The notes below the pieces were generated by a model. It was not told the origin of the DNA. It did not search any database and saw nothing but the letters and a program-made list of their open reading frames with translations. Of a stretch of 64,000 nt of DNA, positions 26,306 to 39,110 are shown one piece after another. This DNA comes from Cercozoa sp. M6MM (Eukaryota > Endomyxa: Ascetosporea), in the NCBI GenBank assembly GCA_040357565.1, contig JBDODJ010000001.1. One strand, written 5' to 3'. The stretch's first letter is position 1; every line of letters begins with the position of its first letter. Made by a program: the position numbers and the translations under genes.

Positions 26306-26783
26306 CTAGCCAAGGAAGGTGAGCGCACCGAACAGCAGCAACACGGCGCAGAAAAGGAACTCCACGAGCGACTGCTGCGGCGGCAGACGGCGGAATGCCT
26401 TTGGGTTCGATAGGTTTAGTCGCAAGCACACTGGGCAAGCAACAGATTTGCTGATACAAATGCAACACAAAAAGTAGGGTGGCCAGGTACTCAACAGCAC
26501 GAACATGCCGACGCAGGAGATCACGGCAGCATACAAAGAGTTGCGAGGGTACGTGCTCCGCACCACCAAAGCAAACACAAGCTGCAGCACGGCAGTCAGC
26601 AGGGCCCACACAGCGAAGCCATCCAGCAACTTGAGCTATCCGCGTAGAATATTTGTGTAACCGACTCCAAAAACAGTCAAAATGCACCTTTGACGGCGTT
26701 TCATCGACGTATACTGACCAAGCATTTGTGATTAGCGTCTTGGCTTGTGTTGGTGTGAGAAACAATCGCTCTAGTCTCTGCAT
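26306..26783 (-). CDS. DAD1: DAD1/OST2, oligosaccharyltransferase subunit
   Basis: Three exons encode a small three-span protein. Exon 1 starts at 26783 (MQRLERLFLTPTQAKTLITN, then VYVDETPSK). Exon 2 reads LLDGFAVWALLTAVLQLVFA, then RNSLYAAVISCVGMFVLLS. Exon 3 reads VCLRLNLSNPKAFRRLPPQQ, then EFLFCAVLLLFGALTFLG with TAG at 26308-26306. The signature LLDGFxxWxLLTxxLQxxY, FNSFLxxxISCVGxFxL, VCLRxQxNPxNKxxF and FxDFLFxxxxLHxVVxNFxG is DAD1. It stabilises the oligosaccharyltransferase complex that puts N-glycans on nascent proteins in the ER. Length of about 114 residues is normal for the family. The gene is divergent from the CH-CH-GAS2 gene. Confidence 0.9.
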
Positions 26784-27180
26784 GTTCGTGTTTCTGTCCA
26801 CGCAGTCATTTCGACAAATTGGATTGCAACAATGGCAATCAAAAACAGAACTAAAGGCAGTACAGGCAGAGCAGCAGAGTAATCTAATTCGTCACAAGGC
26901 TGCACTGTGGCTTTCGTGATGTGCCGTGCTTCTGGTGATCGAGATGTCAAGAAATGACCCCCTAAATCAATGGCCGTATGAAACGAGGCAGGCGAAAAGC
27001 CCTTTAGAGTTCGCACAGTGCACTTAGATAGCATCGTGTGTGTGACTGTGCGTCAAGGCAGAGCATTGGGTGCGCACTTGCGCACAGCTTTCGTTTTCTT
27101 CCCCATTAACTTTGCCTGGTATCGCGATGTCGCTTCTTTCGTTTTTGAGCATACCTTTTTGTTTGTTGTTTACGACAGCT
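26784..27180. promoter_or_regulatory. divergent intergenic region (DAD1 / CH-CH-GAS2 gene)
   Basis: These 397 bp lie between divergent starts and presumably carry both promoters. A stretch ending TTTACGACAGCTATGGGC just before 27181 may hold a 5'-UTR intron acceptor. I see no other feature. Confidence 0.3.
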
Positions 27181-30100
27181 ATGGGCAATGAGCATCCAGA
27201 ATGGGTGCAACAGCAGATCCGTGCATTTGGAGGCTGGGCCAACATGTGGCTCAGCGCTGGGGGGCACGATTGTCAGATCACGACTTTCACCACCGAGATG
27301 CAAGATGGGGTCGTGCTGGCGCGTCTGCTGGAGTCGCTGGAGGGAAGAAAGCAGCTCTTTAAGGTGCACGAGAAGCCGAAACTCGTGTTTCAGCGAAACG
27401 AGAACATTTCGGCTGCGCTGCACTTCATCCAGCAGCGAACAAAGTTTGAGCTCGTCGGAATCTCGCCCACAGTACTTTCAACCCTGTTCCACGTTTGCTT
27501 GAGTGATAAACAAGCGTTGCCTTGTTTCAGGCGATCGAGCAAGCACAGCTGAAACCTGCATTGGCTCTGACTTGGATCTTAATTCTGTAAGATACACCCG
27601 GCTCTGCAGCTGTTTTTCAAAGAGAACAATAAGGAAACTTCCTTTGCTTGTGCAGCTTTTATCAAATCGAGCGAAGTTCCTCGCGAAAAGAACAGCAGCA
27701 AGATGGCGAAAATCAGTCGTCTGGTCAAAGCGCTAAAAGTAAACTTCACTTTGTATGAACATTTCAGCGTTTTGCGTGTTATCTTGTTATTCTGTTTGAA
27801 CAGGTGCGTTGCTCGAATGGGTGGCGCTGTACATTGACGTCGACGCACTCCCTGTGCGCAACTTTGACTCGCACTGGCAGGATGGCCGTGCGTTTCTTCA
27901 ACTGATCTTGGCTCTGGTGCGTTCTCAAGTCGTGTATTGTCTTCGTTGGCACATGTCTTAACTGTAGCTCGACTGTGTTGGCATCGAAGCAAATGTAACG
28001 ACGTCGGAGGAACCGAAAGAACGTCTGACGACTTCATTCGCTCTTGCGTTGGAGCATTTGAATGTGCCGGCCATCCTGGACACTGGTACTCTTTTCTGTC
28101 CTCGTTGTCTTGATGTTGTTCATGTTGCTGTTCGGTAGACCTCTTGCTTTCGTCTGTGCCAGACGAACTGTCTGTGATGACGTACATTGCCATGCTGAGA
28201 CACGGCCTGCAACAACACGGCGGCGACGACAGTGCCGAGCGTGAACTCGAGCAAGAGCGACACAGGTGTTGTGTAGCTTCACAGACTTTGTTCCACACTT
28301 TCACCCTTGTTTTTTCGGCAGAGCAAAACTGTCAGAACTGCGCGAAAAGCTGCGTATTGTTCGAAGCGAAAACGCCGCCCTTCGTGTTGCTGTAACTGAC
28401 GTGCAAGCGAGCACCAAACTGCAGCTGCGAACGGTGTCAGCGCAAGTGTCGCAAGTCGTGTCCCGCCTGCAGACCCAGGTCGCTCGACAGACTGTACGAA
28501 TTCAAGCGAACGAAACTGCTGCCGCTCAACTCGAGACGAAACTAACGCAAAACGAACTCGCGAAACAACAACTCGCGCAGCAAGTGCAACAACTCGAAAG
28601 CTCGCTCCAGCAGACGCGCGAACAGCTTTCGCACAGCGTCCACGTCTCTCAAGTTCAAGCCAAGACTCACGAGCAAAACTGCGCGCAACTTGAGTCTCAA
28701 ATCGCCGCTCTCAACGAGGAACTCGCTTCCGCGCGGAGGCAAGGAGCCGAACAAAGCGAAAACGCAAGTCAGCTCTCGGAAACCCTCGAAAGTGAAAGAG
28801 CGAAAGCCGCGTCGCAGCTGGCCGAACTCGAAGCTCGACTGAACGAAGCGCGCGAAATCGCAACTCGCGAAAGCAACGCACGCGAAAGCGAAAGCGCGAA
28901 ACTCGCGACGCAGCTTTCGCAACTCGAAACAGAACTCACCGCGGCCCGCGACAAAATAGAGCGACAGACACGCCATCACGAAGCTCTCAATCAATCACAT
29001 CAGCAGGAGAGAGAAGCGTCAGCGCGGACGCTCGCTGATCTCGAAACACGCCTGTCAGAAGCCGAAACACGCGCTGACGAGACGAAGCGAAGCTTTCAAG
29101 AAGCGTTGGAGTCACACGGAAGGCGACATTTCGAAAACTCGAACCGCGTCGCTGAACTCGAAGCCGAACTTGCAGCAGCTCGATTCGACTTGACGCAACA
29201 AAGCGAAACTGCTGCCTCGAAAGTATCGTCGCTGCAGCAGCAGCTCTTCGAAGCCGAAGTCGAGTTGAAGCAGCAACAAGAGAGAGCTCAAGTCGCACGA
29301 GACGAAAGCTTGCAGCAGCAACAACAACTTCAAGCACAAGTCGCACGACTCTACACTGCGCTCGAGCAGTCCGAAAGCTCCGTGCGGAAGCTGAAGCAAG
29401 CAGTGTGCGAAGGTGACAACAAGGCGGCTTCGTTAGAGTCGCAACTCAAAGCTCTCCGCGAGCGAGCCGAAGCAGCGAAACTCGAGTCGACGCAACGAGA
29501 CGAGCAAGCAACGCAAAGCCAGGCGAAATTCGAAAGTCGCATCGCGGAACTCGAAGCACGACTCGAAGCGCAATCGCGCGACACGGCGGCTGAAGCGACG
29601 CGACTGCGCTTGCAGCACGACGCGCAACTTGAGCGTGCACTGGCGCAGACTCACTCGCAGAACGAGAGACTGACGCAGGCGCAGCAACAGGTAACGCAGG
29701 CGCAGCAACGTGTGGCGCAACTGCAACAAGAGAACGTCTCGCGTACCCGAGAAGCTTTGGAAGCAGCCTCGCGTGCTGCTGAATTGGAGCGACTCATGCG
29801 ACAACAGCAGCAGGAACTGCGCCGTGCTAAGTGCTTTCTCTCTCTGTCTGTCTCTTCGGTGTTAGTCTTTGATGTTTTCATGTACGAGAGTTGTGTGTTT
29901 GAAGGGACGACCTCGAGTGGAAGGTCAGCGAGATCGAGTCGCACAAGGACGCGGTCGCGCAGAACGAAAAGGAGACGGCCAACCTCGTGGCACAGATGCG
30001 CAAACACATCGTGAAACGTCGCACTGTCGAACAGCAGATGTCGCAGCTCCGACAGCAGCTTTCGCTTCTCACGGAACGCGAACGTGCGCACCAGGCGCAA

Positions 30101-31185
30101 ATGTCCACTGGTAGGTTTTACCCCCCCCCCCCGCAGTTCTATCCTCTCTTGCCCCACCATTTATCTCCCCGCCCCCAGCCAACTCTCGCATCGCCGAACT
30201 GGAGGCGCAGCTGCAAGGTATGACGAGCAGCACGGCAACGCCCGAGCCGAAACGTGCACCGGCAGTGCCGACACGAGACGTACGCGATGACGTTTCGGAC
30301 ACAGCGTCGGTGTGGAGCGATGCTTCCTTCTCGCGCACGCTGACACCATTGACGCCGCCCGTAAGGTTTTACCCCCCTCGCTCATCATTTACCCCTCTCA
30401 CTCACCCCTTCTTACACCCATCTCAGGCTATCGCGATCGAGTCTGCACAAAAACCGGCACATGCGGAAACCGTCGCTGTCGATTCACAGTGTGGCCGCTC
30501 TGACCGATGCTCTGGGCGAGGACGAGTGGCCTGACGAGGCCGAAGTCAATGGCACCAGCACCGGCACTCCTAGCAAGTCGGCGCCTGTGTCCATCAACGA
30601 ACAGGTCGCTTCCTTCGAACGTGCACGTGATGGACAGGTACTTTACCCCTTTAACTTTGGCTTTACCCTTCACCCTTCAGTATCTTCCCTCTGTCCTCTT
30701 TACCCCTTAATTTGTAATCCCTTCCCAGTCATTGGTGCCGCTGGAGCTAGTGCCGCAGCATGACCAGTCCAAAACGAGCGAGAAACGCGTGTCCTATCGC
30801 TTCGGCACGCGCATCGTGCACGTCGAGCTGCTCAGCGACAAGCTCTGCGTGCGTATCGGTGGCGGCTACATGCCGTACCCTTCGGCTGCTTCCTCAACTA
30901 TACCCCATTATACTATCCCGCATTCTAATCATCCTTTTTTACATGAGCAGTCTGAGCGAATTCGTCTCCAAGTACGAAGCTTCCGAGGCCAGGAAAATTG
31001 TACATTATGTTTCGTTCTGCCTGCTGCCTGCTCAGCATGCTTTGCCCTTTGACTAACCCCTTGATCAGTACGGAAACACGCCGAGGTCTGGTCCCGCCTC
31101 CGGCAATCTGCGTCGCTTCCGACAAAATGTTAGTGTGCGCAAAAGACCACCACGCGCACACCGGTCTGACGATGCGTGGCCTTAG
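27181..31185 (+). CDS. actin-microtubule crosslinker: tandem CH, long coiled coil, GAS2 domain
   Basis: The start MGNEHPEWVQQQIRAFGGWA opens CH1 (TEMQDGVVLARLLESLEGRK, ALHFIQQRTKFELVGISPT, then ALALTWILIL). CH2 reads ALLEWVALYIDVDALPVRNF, DSHWQDGRAFLQLILAL, FALALEHLNVPAILDTEDLL and VPDELSVMTYIAMLRHGLQ, the canonical tandem actin-binding module. A heptad-rich coiled coil of roughly 520 residues (about 28.3-29.8 kb) follows, mostly in one exon and rich in Gln, Glu, Ala and Arg. The C-terminal exons include VSYRFGTRIVHVELLSDKLC, VRIGGGYMP joined to LSEFVSKYEASEARKI, which matches the GAS2 (GAR) microtubule-binding domain (VRVGGGWxxLxEFLxKxDPCR). The basic tail ends RAHRSDDAWP with TAG at 31183-31185. 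The order is that of spectraplakins without spectrin repeats. Introns 30108-30178, 30361-30426 and 30639-30728 are TTTACCCC-rich. Confidence 0.8.
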
Positions 31186-31462
31186 AGGTTTCGTAGATTC
31201 TTAGTAGCACCCCACATACTGGGTTTCCGTCAAAAGTGCATTATATAACACAGTTTATGCAGTTTATGGGCGCGGCATCAAAAGTGTACTACATGACTGC
31301 CCATCAAACAGTATCAGGCAGTGTGCTGGTGTGTACTACGCGTATTATATCGTTCCGTTCCAGCGGAAGGGTGCCAATACGCGAATGCTGAGGTGATCTG
31401 ATTTTTTTCTGTGGGGGGCCTTGTTTTGTTTTAAAAGGGTTTTGTCTTCTACTTTTGCAGGA

Positions 31463-34400
31463 ATGGATCCCAGAACCCCCGCTTGCGATCATGTCTGGGA
31501 ATTCTTAACAGTGTCGCTGCTCGCTGAGACATCCCGCGAGCTGTCCTGCCTGTTGGACAACGATATCCTCTCGCGTGGCCTGTTCGCGTGCTTCGACCAT
31601 CGGTTCACTGAAAGCTTATTGGAGTATCTCACAAAGAACCGAGATCGTCTCACGCCCGAAGAACGGGAAATTGCGAGAAACATGCGATCTCTGTCGTGCT
31701 CACGACAGCAGGATTTTTCGCCGTGCGTGTCTGGTGGTTGGTGCGAACTCGACGCGCGAGCACTCGAGGCATGCTTTCCGTCATCCCTCAAAGAGACAGC
31801 ATCCAGTCTTATCAAGCGTGCCGTTTCTGTCCGCACGAGCCGCAAATCGAAACACCGCGTGAAAAAGATTGTGTTGCGAATGGCTCAAGCCAGCAAAGTG
31901 AATGTTTCCTTGCTGGAGAGTGTTCTCGCTTCGCGAGACCTCACCAAGGACGAAAAGGACGATGTTGACAATTTCGTGAAGTCGTATTTTTCGTCTGATC
32001 TGCCGCAGCTCCTTGCGTGCTTTGACGACACACGGGCTGCATCTGATGGACCTTTGTGGAACGACGGATGGTGGTTTCTTGACGGCCTCTCGTACGCTTC
32101 CTTTACCTCAGTTTTTTTGTCCAGTTCTCTCTTTGTTTGGATGCTAATTTTGTAGGCACGGCGAGGATTTCATAAAACAGAACCGTCGCGGTTTGCTGTC
32201 TCTCGTGAGCAAGCACGAGGGACCGATTGACCCGAGCATGGGCGGCATCGGGGGGCAAGTGTTGAACCTCTTTTTGATGGTTCAATTCGATTTCCTTCTT
32301 GGCGGTTCTGTCGCAAATGTTGACGCAGTTTTTGTCGAGGTGCACTTTTACCCTCCGCTCTTCGCGACTTTAAATTTCACTGTTGTTTCCTACGTCGTGT
32401 GCTTTGTTGTTTTGCTCTACCTGTAACATGTGGTGTTTAGAGAGCGATGATCGCATTCGATGCAATGTTTTCGCTGACGCTCGGCGCTTGTGATTCGATC
32501 CTTCGGCGAGAAGACCGGAGTTTTGTGCTTTTTTGGCGCAACGAGGATTTAGAATTGGCTCGGTGGGTTGCACACTTGACGGATCTTCTGAACAAGATTC
32601 GGTACTTCTCGCTTTGTGTATGCGTGTACGGTAATGTGTTTGTGTATCTCTAGATTAAATTCCAAATCGGACGACTTGCCGGACTGCGACATTGATTTGT
32701 TGCTGCAGCCCGAACTCTATTCAGAACCTGGTGCACCTGTCGGCGACAGACTTCAGTGTCTGATCTCCAGTGTCTTCTCACCTGGTACGTGACTCACTAG
32801 CACATTCTTCTAGAAGTTTATTGCCTCGTTCGGCGTGTTTTAGGAATTGGTGTCTTTGATTTTGTTGACGACGACTTTGCTGGATCGCTGCACCTCGTGC
32901 TGCAACGTCTGTCGCCGAAACAACGACATGTGCTCGATCTGTGGGTACACTCGCTTGTTCCCATCTTGAGTTTGACTTGCCTTATATACCTATCTTTATG
33001 TATTTTTGTTATGTATTATATAATGTGTCTAAACTGTATGCGTATCTCCAAATTATTTGTGTCTGTATATTTCTATCTACATATATATGGTATCTGAGCA
33101 GTTCCTGATCGCAGCTTTGCGAACGCGCCCGAAGAACCTTTCCCCTGCCGAGATCGTGCAGGCTGCGAGAATTCTCGACGTGGTGCAGAATGCTTTTGAC
33201 ACAGCTGAGGTACAATTTAGCACTTCGACACTCCAATTAGACGACGGTTTTCTCGAAGGTTATGTAGCTCAACACTGTGCCGCAACGAATGCGCTGTGTC
33301 ATCGAGAACGTCGTCTTTGACGGTGCAGACGAAACCGACGAGATGTTGGTGTCGATGTACCTGCTTGTCGCCTGTCAGTACCGTATGTTCGCCTCACTGC
33401 TCTTGCTCCTCATCTTCCCCCGTCCGAGGTTGTGCGTTTGTTGTAGTTTGGTTTGCACACGACACGGACAAAATCAACAGCAGCAACTCGACAGGGTTTC
33501 CCAAGATTACTGTCACGGCGCTGCTGGCCACTGAACGACGACATCCGGGTTTCGTGCGGCAACTGCGCAGTGCTTTGCAGGATAGCGAGTCGCTCTTTGC
33601 TTTCTTGTCTCTGCCACCTGAGTTGAAACCGCTATTTCGCGCCTCTGACAGTCGGAATTGGGTCCTTGATTGTGTTTATCTACCTCTTCCTTACCTTCGT
33701 GTCTCTTAAATCATAACTTTCCTTGCAGGACGATGACTATGTGCACAAGCCTTTTCCGCAAGATAATGAGATTTGGCGGCGGTCCAAGCGACAAAAGAAA
33801 CTGTGTCTAGGCGCCGTCCGTTACAAGAACAAGCCCAAGGAAATGGCGAAATATTTGACCTCGGAGGTGTCTCGGATCATCATGGAAGTCGTGCTCTTGA
33901 AGCTACAGAACGTTTTGTCAGGCACTGCGCCCAGCGTACCTTTTGTGTTTTGCGTTTTGCCTTTTTCAAATTTTCGGCCGTTTGTTGGATCAGGTCGAGG
34001 AATTGTCGGAGGTTGCGTTGTGTGGCGAAACCGTTCGCAACGAGGTTCACAGCTTTCTGCGCAAGCGACGATTTTCCGTTTTGCGTGACCCGAATCGACT
34101 CAATTCGTGCATGCTTGATGGTAACCTGAACGTACTTTGAGTGACTTGTTCACCACTGCTTTTTAAATGCAGCGCACCAACGACTCATTGACATGTTCGC
34201 GCGTTTGCTGCTTCGGTCTGGAGCGGGGCTAAGTGTGATAAACTCCAAGAAATACGATTCGATCAAGATCACGTCAGAGTTACTGATCAAGATCACGTCA
34301 GAGTTACTGCTTGCGATGACAGGGCTGGAGCTGCGTCGGAAGGCAGTAAGAATTCTCTTTTCAACTCTTCGCTTTCTTAGAATTGCACTGGCGGGAAGAA

Positions 34401-34847
34401 TATATGTTGTGTATGCATTGCAGATACTGTTCAAGCGAATGTACGAAGCGATTCAGCTGTTTGACGTGCAGTGCAGCAAGCTGAATCGCACTCCCTCACG
34501 ATTTTCTGTCCAGTTCAGTGACAGCTGCGCCAAGCTCACCGAACTTGGACGTGCCACCAGCACGATCTTGAACGAGTTTCCGTGGCTCGTGGTGCCGCAG
34601 CTGCGGCATCAGGCGCGCGGAATCTTGCAGAGGCACATCCGAACCGACGTGGTGAGCGACCTCAGGCGTCAATCGCTCGTTGCCTTCCTGCATCAAGTCG
34701 ATGCGCAGCTGCTGACGTCCGGCCTTCTCGGCAACGTTGCCTTGTCGAACCTCCCCTTTCTGCGCTGCGAGCAGAAACTGAATAGGCACGCCAACTCTGC
34801 CTTGCGCATCATTAAACTGTCTTGCTCTCTGGTACATCTCTTACTCA

Positions 34848-34914
<67 letters not shown>

Positions 34915-36339
34915 GGTACCCTTCTGGTCTATAGGATGACAGGTACACGCAATGCGTCGCGGCGTTCGGCGAGGCCTTTGTCTTGTGCAGGATCGCCAAC
35001 GACGACGTGTTCAAGCGGCAGGTGCGCAGGTGTGCCGAGCGTGTGCGTGTCTCTCGCAAGTCATGTGGCCGCCTGTTTGCGCCGGCGCATGCGAAACTCG
35101 ACATCAGTGACGTCAACGAGGTCCTGTCGCGCTGTGTCACTCTCTTCGACGCCTCGTCGTCGCAAGCAACGCTTTCACTTGTCGCCGATGCATGTACTCT
35201 TTTACTTTCTTGCGTATCTTTCTTGGACTGAGTTTTCACCGCTGTCTCAGTGTCACTTGTGATCACGTGCGGTGCCGTGGTCCACATGCAAATCGTCGAT
35301 CAGTTGAAGAAGCAGCGTACGTCAGCAAAAGCGCTGTGGGAGCGGTGTTGCGCGCAAGTTCCGCGGATAAAGCAGCTTTCTCCCTTGAGCGTTCCTTTTT
35401 CGTTGGACTCGCAGTTGCGACGCATCTTGTCGCTTAGTGAGGACGTGGCCTGGTCCGAGTCGATGCTGCTGCGTGTGCGGCAGCAAGTCGACGTGCCAGA
35501 TGAAATGCATCAAAGCTGGAGCGATCTGTTTGCCTCTGTCAACAGATTGGTGGATTTAGTGCGCGAGGAATGTGATCGATACGGCATTGACCTGCGTGAT
35601 TTTGGCCTTTTCTTGCGACGCATTCTTTCTGCTTGTATCGTTTGTTTTTCTTCATTCAGCCGTGTTGAAAGCGGCCAGTGAAGGTACTGACAGCAGTGCT
35701 GATAGCAGTACTGAAAGCAGTGACAGCAGTAGCGACAGCAGTAGTGACAATGACAGTTCGAGTGACAATAGCGATGACAGTGACATCGACACGAGCAGTC
35801 CTGAGATCGAAAGCGTTGCCGCAAGTGACACGGCAGATGACACTGTCATTGAGAAAGAAAACGACCCTGTTGTTGAAAGCGATAGTGACACTGAAATTGA
35901 GACCGAAACTGACACTGACACTGACACTGACATTGAGACTGAAACTGAAACTGAGACCAAATTGGACGGGGAAACTGTTGACCATGTTGAAGCTCCGAGC
36001 ACTCCGACTGACACTGTCGACGAAAAAAAGCAAGAAGACACTGCCGTAAACGAACAGGAGACGAACCCTGCTATCAAGTCAGCCACTCTCTTCCAGAACA
36101 TTGAAAGTCGTGTGGTACGTTTTGATGTTTGTAAAAGCATCATTGTTTGCCTTGTTCCTCAGTATTTTCTTTTTCTGTGTTCATCGCAGTTCGCAGAAAT
36201 ACGGTGCGACTGGGGTTTCGCTCATCCAGAGTCGGCTGCATTGTCTGCTGTCGTCTTAACTTCGCGCGACCGCACGGATGAGGTTCTGGCGCGCATTAAC
36301 GCCGCTGTCGATCACATCTTTGGCGACCTTGCTAGTTAA
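31463..36339 (+). CDS. tandem unknown-family gene A, with acidic tail
   Basis: I do not recognise this family. The first exon starts MDPRTPACDHVWEFLTVSLL and includes GGWCELDARALEACFPSSLK. At least fifteen short introns follow. Segments shared with gene B downstream are: VEELSEVALCGETVRNEVHS; LTSGLLGNVALSNLPFLRCE; DDRYTQCVAAFGEAFVLCRI; KSCGRLFAPAHAKLDISDVN; VSLVITCGAVVHMQIVDQLK; ALWERCCAQVPRIKQLS; and the end VLARINAAVDHIFGDLAS, TAA at 36337-36339. Before the end lies a low-complexity acidic tract of Ser/Asp then Glu/Thr/Asp repeats (about 35680-36000). The rest appears helical with no membrane spans or signal peptide. Acidic Ser/Asp tracts are common in nucleolar or chromatin proteins, but no role can be assigned. 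Exon edges between 32.1 and 34.2 kb are approximate. Confidence 0.6.
34261..34308 (+). repeat. exact 24-bp tandem duplication inside gene A
   Basis: The 24-bp unit at 34261-34284 is repeated exactly at 34285-34308. It is in frame and duplicates eight residues (IKITSELL type). The matching region of gene B has no such duplication. Confidence 0.9.
34851..34909. repeat. (CT)n microsatellite in a gene A intron
   Basis: A TC run of about 59 bp lies in the intron between CSL and DDRYTQC (donor GTACATC, acceptor CTATAG), where it doubles as a polypyrimidine tract. Confidence 0.9.
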
Positions 36340-36732
36340 TGAGCATACCTCACTGTATGTATAGTAACATTGCTAGTTTTTGGCTTGGAAAAGTGCACGG
36401 CAATAATCGCGTCGCCACACGGTCAGTACTTTCATGGCGCATGTTCCGTCAAGATTGGGCGGAGCTAACAGCTATTTGGAACAAACTCAGTGCCGTGCTC
36501 TTGCGACCCACCCAGGGCTGGTGCAGGGGAAGACTCAACTAACTAAACGGAACAAACTCGTTTAAGGAAAACGACAGTTTAGCCGAAGCGCTCGTCTATC
36601 AATAGCAAACGTGCGTGTGTGTGCGCTGCCTCACATTCACAAAGGTTCAGTAACTGCCACTAAATGCTCAGGTATTGCAGTGATCAGGTTTTTTTTTTGA
36701 ATTCGGTGGACTGAACTGGGAATATGATGTAG
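36340..36732. other. intergenic region between tandem genes A and B
   Basis: These 393 bp separate gene A and gene B on the same strand. It holds the reverse-oriented copy of the dispersed repeat (36488-36548) and a T-run near 36691-36699. No coding signal was found. Confidence 0.35.
36488..36548. repeat. dispersed repeat copy 2 (reverse orientation)
   Basis: On the minus strand it reads GTTAGTTGAGTCTTCCCCTG then CACCAGCCCTGGGTGGGTCG. This matches the core at about 12474-12530 with a few substitutions and the loss of a short internal segment. Confidence 0.55.
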
Positions 36733-39031
36733 ATGGACGTCGATTTTGTGTGCGATGATGGCTGGAGGTTCTTGGCAGAGTTATTTTTCCAGCATATACT
36801 GGACGGGCAGGAGCAGAACTATCTGTGCGTCATACCGGCGTCGTGCAGAGGTCGATTGCTGACGTGCTTCGAGCGCGATTTTGTGCAACGCCTGCTTCGA
36901 CGCCTGCAGCGAATCTGTGGCCAGGATGAGGAAATCCTTGCTGCTGACTTGAACTGTCTGTCAAAGTTGGTCGAGCAGTCGCAGAATCTGCCGCGTGCGC
37001 TCCCGGCGTGCGACTGGTGCGATCTAGACGTCAAGGTGCTGGAGGCCTGCTTTATCGGGCATGACGTGAAGCGTGTGCACGCTTTCCTCGAGGACGAAGG
37101 CTTTGTTTTCGAAGTGATCAATTCAAACGACATGCGTTGCACCACGCTTCTGTCGCACATGGCACGTGCCACCGGCCTCGACTTCAAACTGCTGAGGAAT
37201 GTGCTGTTCGGCATGATCGGCGCCGCTCAACGTCACGAAATAATGCACTTTCTCGACAATGCCAAATTGCGATACTTGAACAGTATCGACAGTTTTTCGT
37301 TGCCATTTCAACCGCAAAGCAAGCTCGACACGTTTGACAGTGACAGTGAGACTGAAGGCGAATGCGAACGAAAGAACAAAATCGACTTTGAAGACGAAGA
37401 CGAAAGCGACAGTTCAGACACGTTGTTTGACGCATGGAATTCGCCGCCGGATTTTCGGTCAGTTTATTTTTCCGTCTGTTGTGAAACTACCGTTTTTCTT
37501 TTGTTTGCGATATAGCAGACACGGCAACAAATTGTTCGACCTGCAGGCGTCGAAGGGTCTGCTTCGACACCTTAAACTGGACCCCTCGGGTCGCGATTTA
37601 TCACGTGCAGTGCGTCTAAAATTGTCGTGGCTGCGGCGGGAGTTTAAAGACAAGAATGCGCGTGGCTTGATTGAGGTAGGATTATAAACAACCATGATTG
37701 CTTGAGATCTTATGTGCTCTTGCAGGGAGCTACTTGCTGGCTTGAAGTGATGGGCCCCAACACGAAGACCAGCTCTGCCACCACGCCGTTGCCCTTGTTG
37801 GTGAAAATGCTGAGCGAATATCGGTATTGTAGCGTCTAACAATGCACAATGCTTTAATTGCACGCATTTAAGGTTTGGAAGCAGAGGAGACTTGCCAGAA
37901 CGTGACTCAGAATTGCTGTTGCACTTGCTTCGTAACGGAAGCGACCTTTCTCCAGAGTTTGCTGAACTATCATCGACACTTAGACTTACACGTATCCGAC
38001 TTTGTGTTTTGCGAAAATCTGCGTGTATGTTCAACTGACCGCGTTCAGATCTATTTTCTTTTAGCTTGGCTAGATGGCGACAACAAGGAAAAACTGAAAC
38101 CGCAGGTTGAACTCTTGGTGCGTTGCTCTATGTTATTCTTCAGGTTTCCGCCCTTTCATTCTGCTTGTGATTTAGGTTCTTACCGCAAAGTTACTGAGGC
38201 ATCCACAACGTTTGTCAGTGCAAGAAACACTCGACGCAGCTCGCCTTTTCGGCAAGGTTCAGGCGGCTTTCGATACTGATGAGGTAATCTGTTTATATCC
38301 GTACTTTCCACTTTGACTCTCGTTTTGTGGACTAAATATACAGTCAAACGAGGTGCTTGATCGGTTACGCGCCATAGTCAGCGTTGGCGACGACGAGATC
38401 GATGCGGGTTTTCTTGGATTGCACTTGTGCTTTGCCCTCACATTTGGTGTGTTCCCGTCTCGGCTTTTGTGGTTTGTCGGAATTGTGGTGGACTGTTTTT
38501 GGCCGCTATAGTTGAGCAAGCGTTTGTGCGGAAGCCGTGCGGGATCTTTGATCTGTGGGAGGCCGAGCACAAGAAAGGCGGAATCGTGCAGAAGCTCTAT
38601 GACGCACTCCATGGTGATGAGGCGTTGATGGCTTTCATGCCGCTTTCGCCTTCGTTGCGCGATCTGTTTGACATTGCTGTCGGCCATCTGGTGCCAAAAT
38701 CTATCTTTTTTTTTGCTTTTCCTTGCTTGACATGTTTAGAAGGATGCTTACCACACTTTGCAACAATAGGATGCGAGCTGTTCCGTGAAATCCGGTGTGT
38801 CAGAGCCGAAGGAAACTTGGTTTGATTTGGACGACAACGCACGCAAGGATTCGCTGCTCGTGCTTTTTGTGAAAAAGAAGGACACAAACATGAGTCGCGA
38901 GGAAACATACGCCGCTTTGATCTCTACGGTGTTTGAGCTCAGTGTTGACGCTGTCAGTTCCAAATTGGCTGATATCGTCACCGATCGCACCTCTAACATC
39001 CAGGCAAGTCTGCTTTTTACTTTAATGTGTG

Positions 39032-39066
<35 letters not shown>

Positions 39067-39075
39067 GTGCGTGTG

Positions 39076-39110
<35 letters not shown>

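Noticed and set aside
28542-30160. Long minus-strand reading frames opposite the coiled-coil exon (up to 169 codons)
   Set aside because: They are shadows of the Gln/Glu/Arg-rich coiled-coil codons. They have no motif or splice context, and the plus strand is clearly coding (CH-CH-coiled coil-GAS2).
34261-34308. Possible CRISPR-like direct repeats
   Set aside because: The two units are adjacent without spacers, inside a spliced coding gene of a eukaryote.
35652-36143. Minus-strand Ser/Val-rich frame of 163 codons opposite the gene A acidic tail
   Set aside because: It is the antisense of GAC/AGC/GAA repeats. The sense frame has a conserved tail and end shared with gene B.
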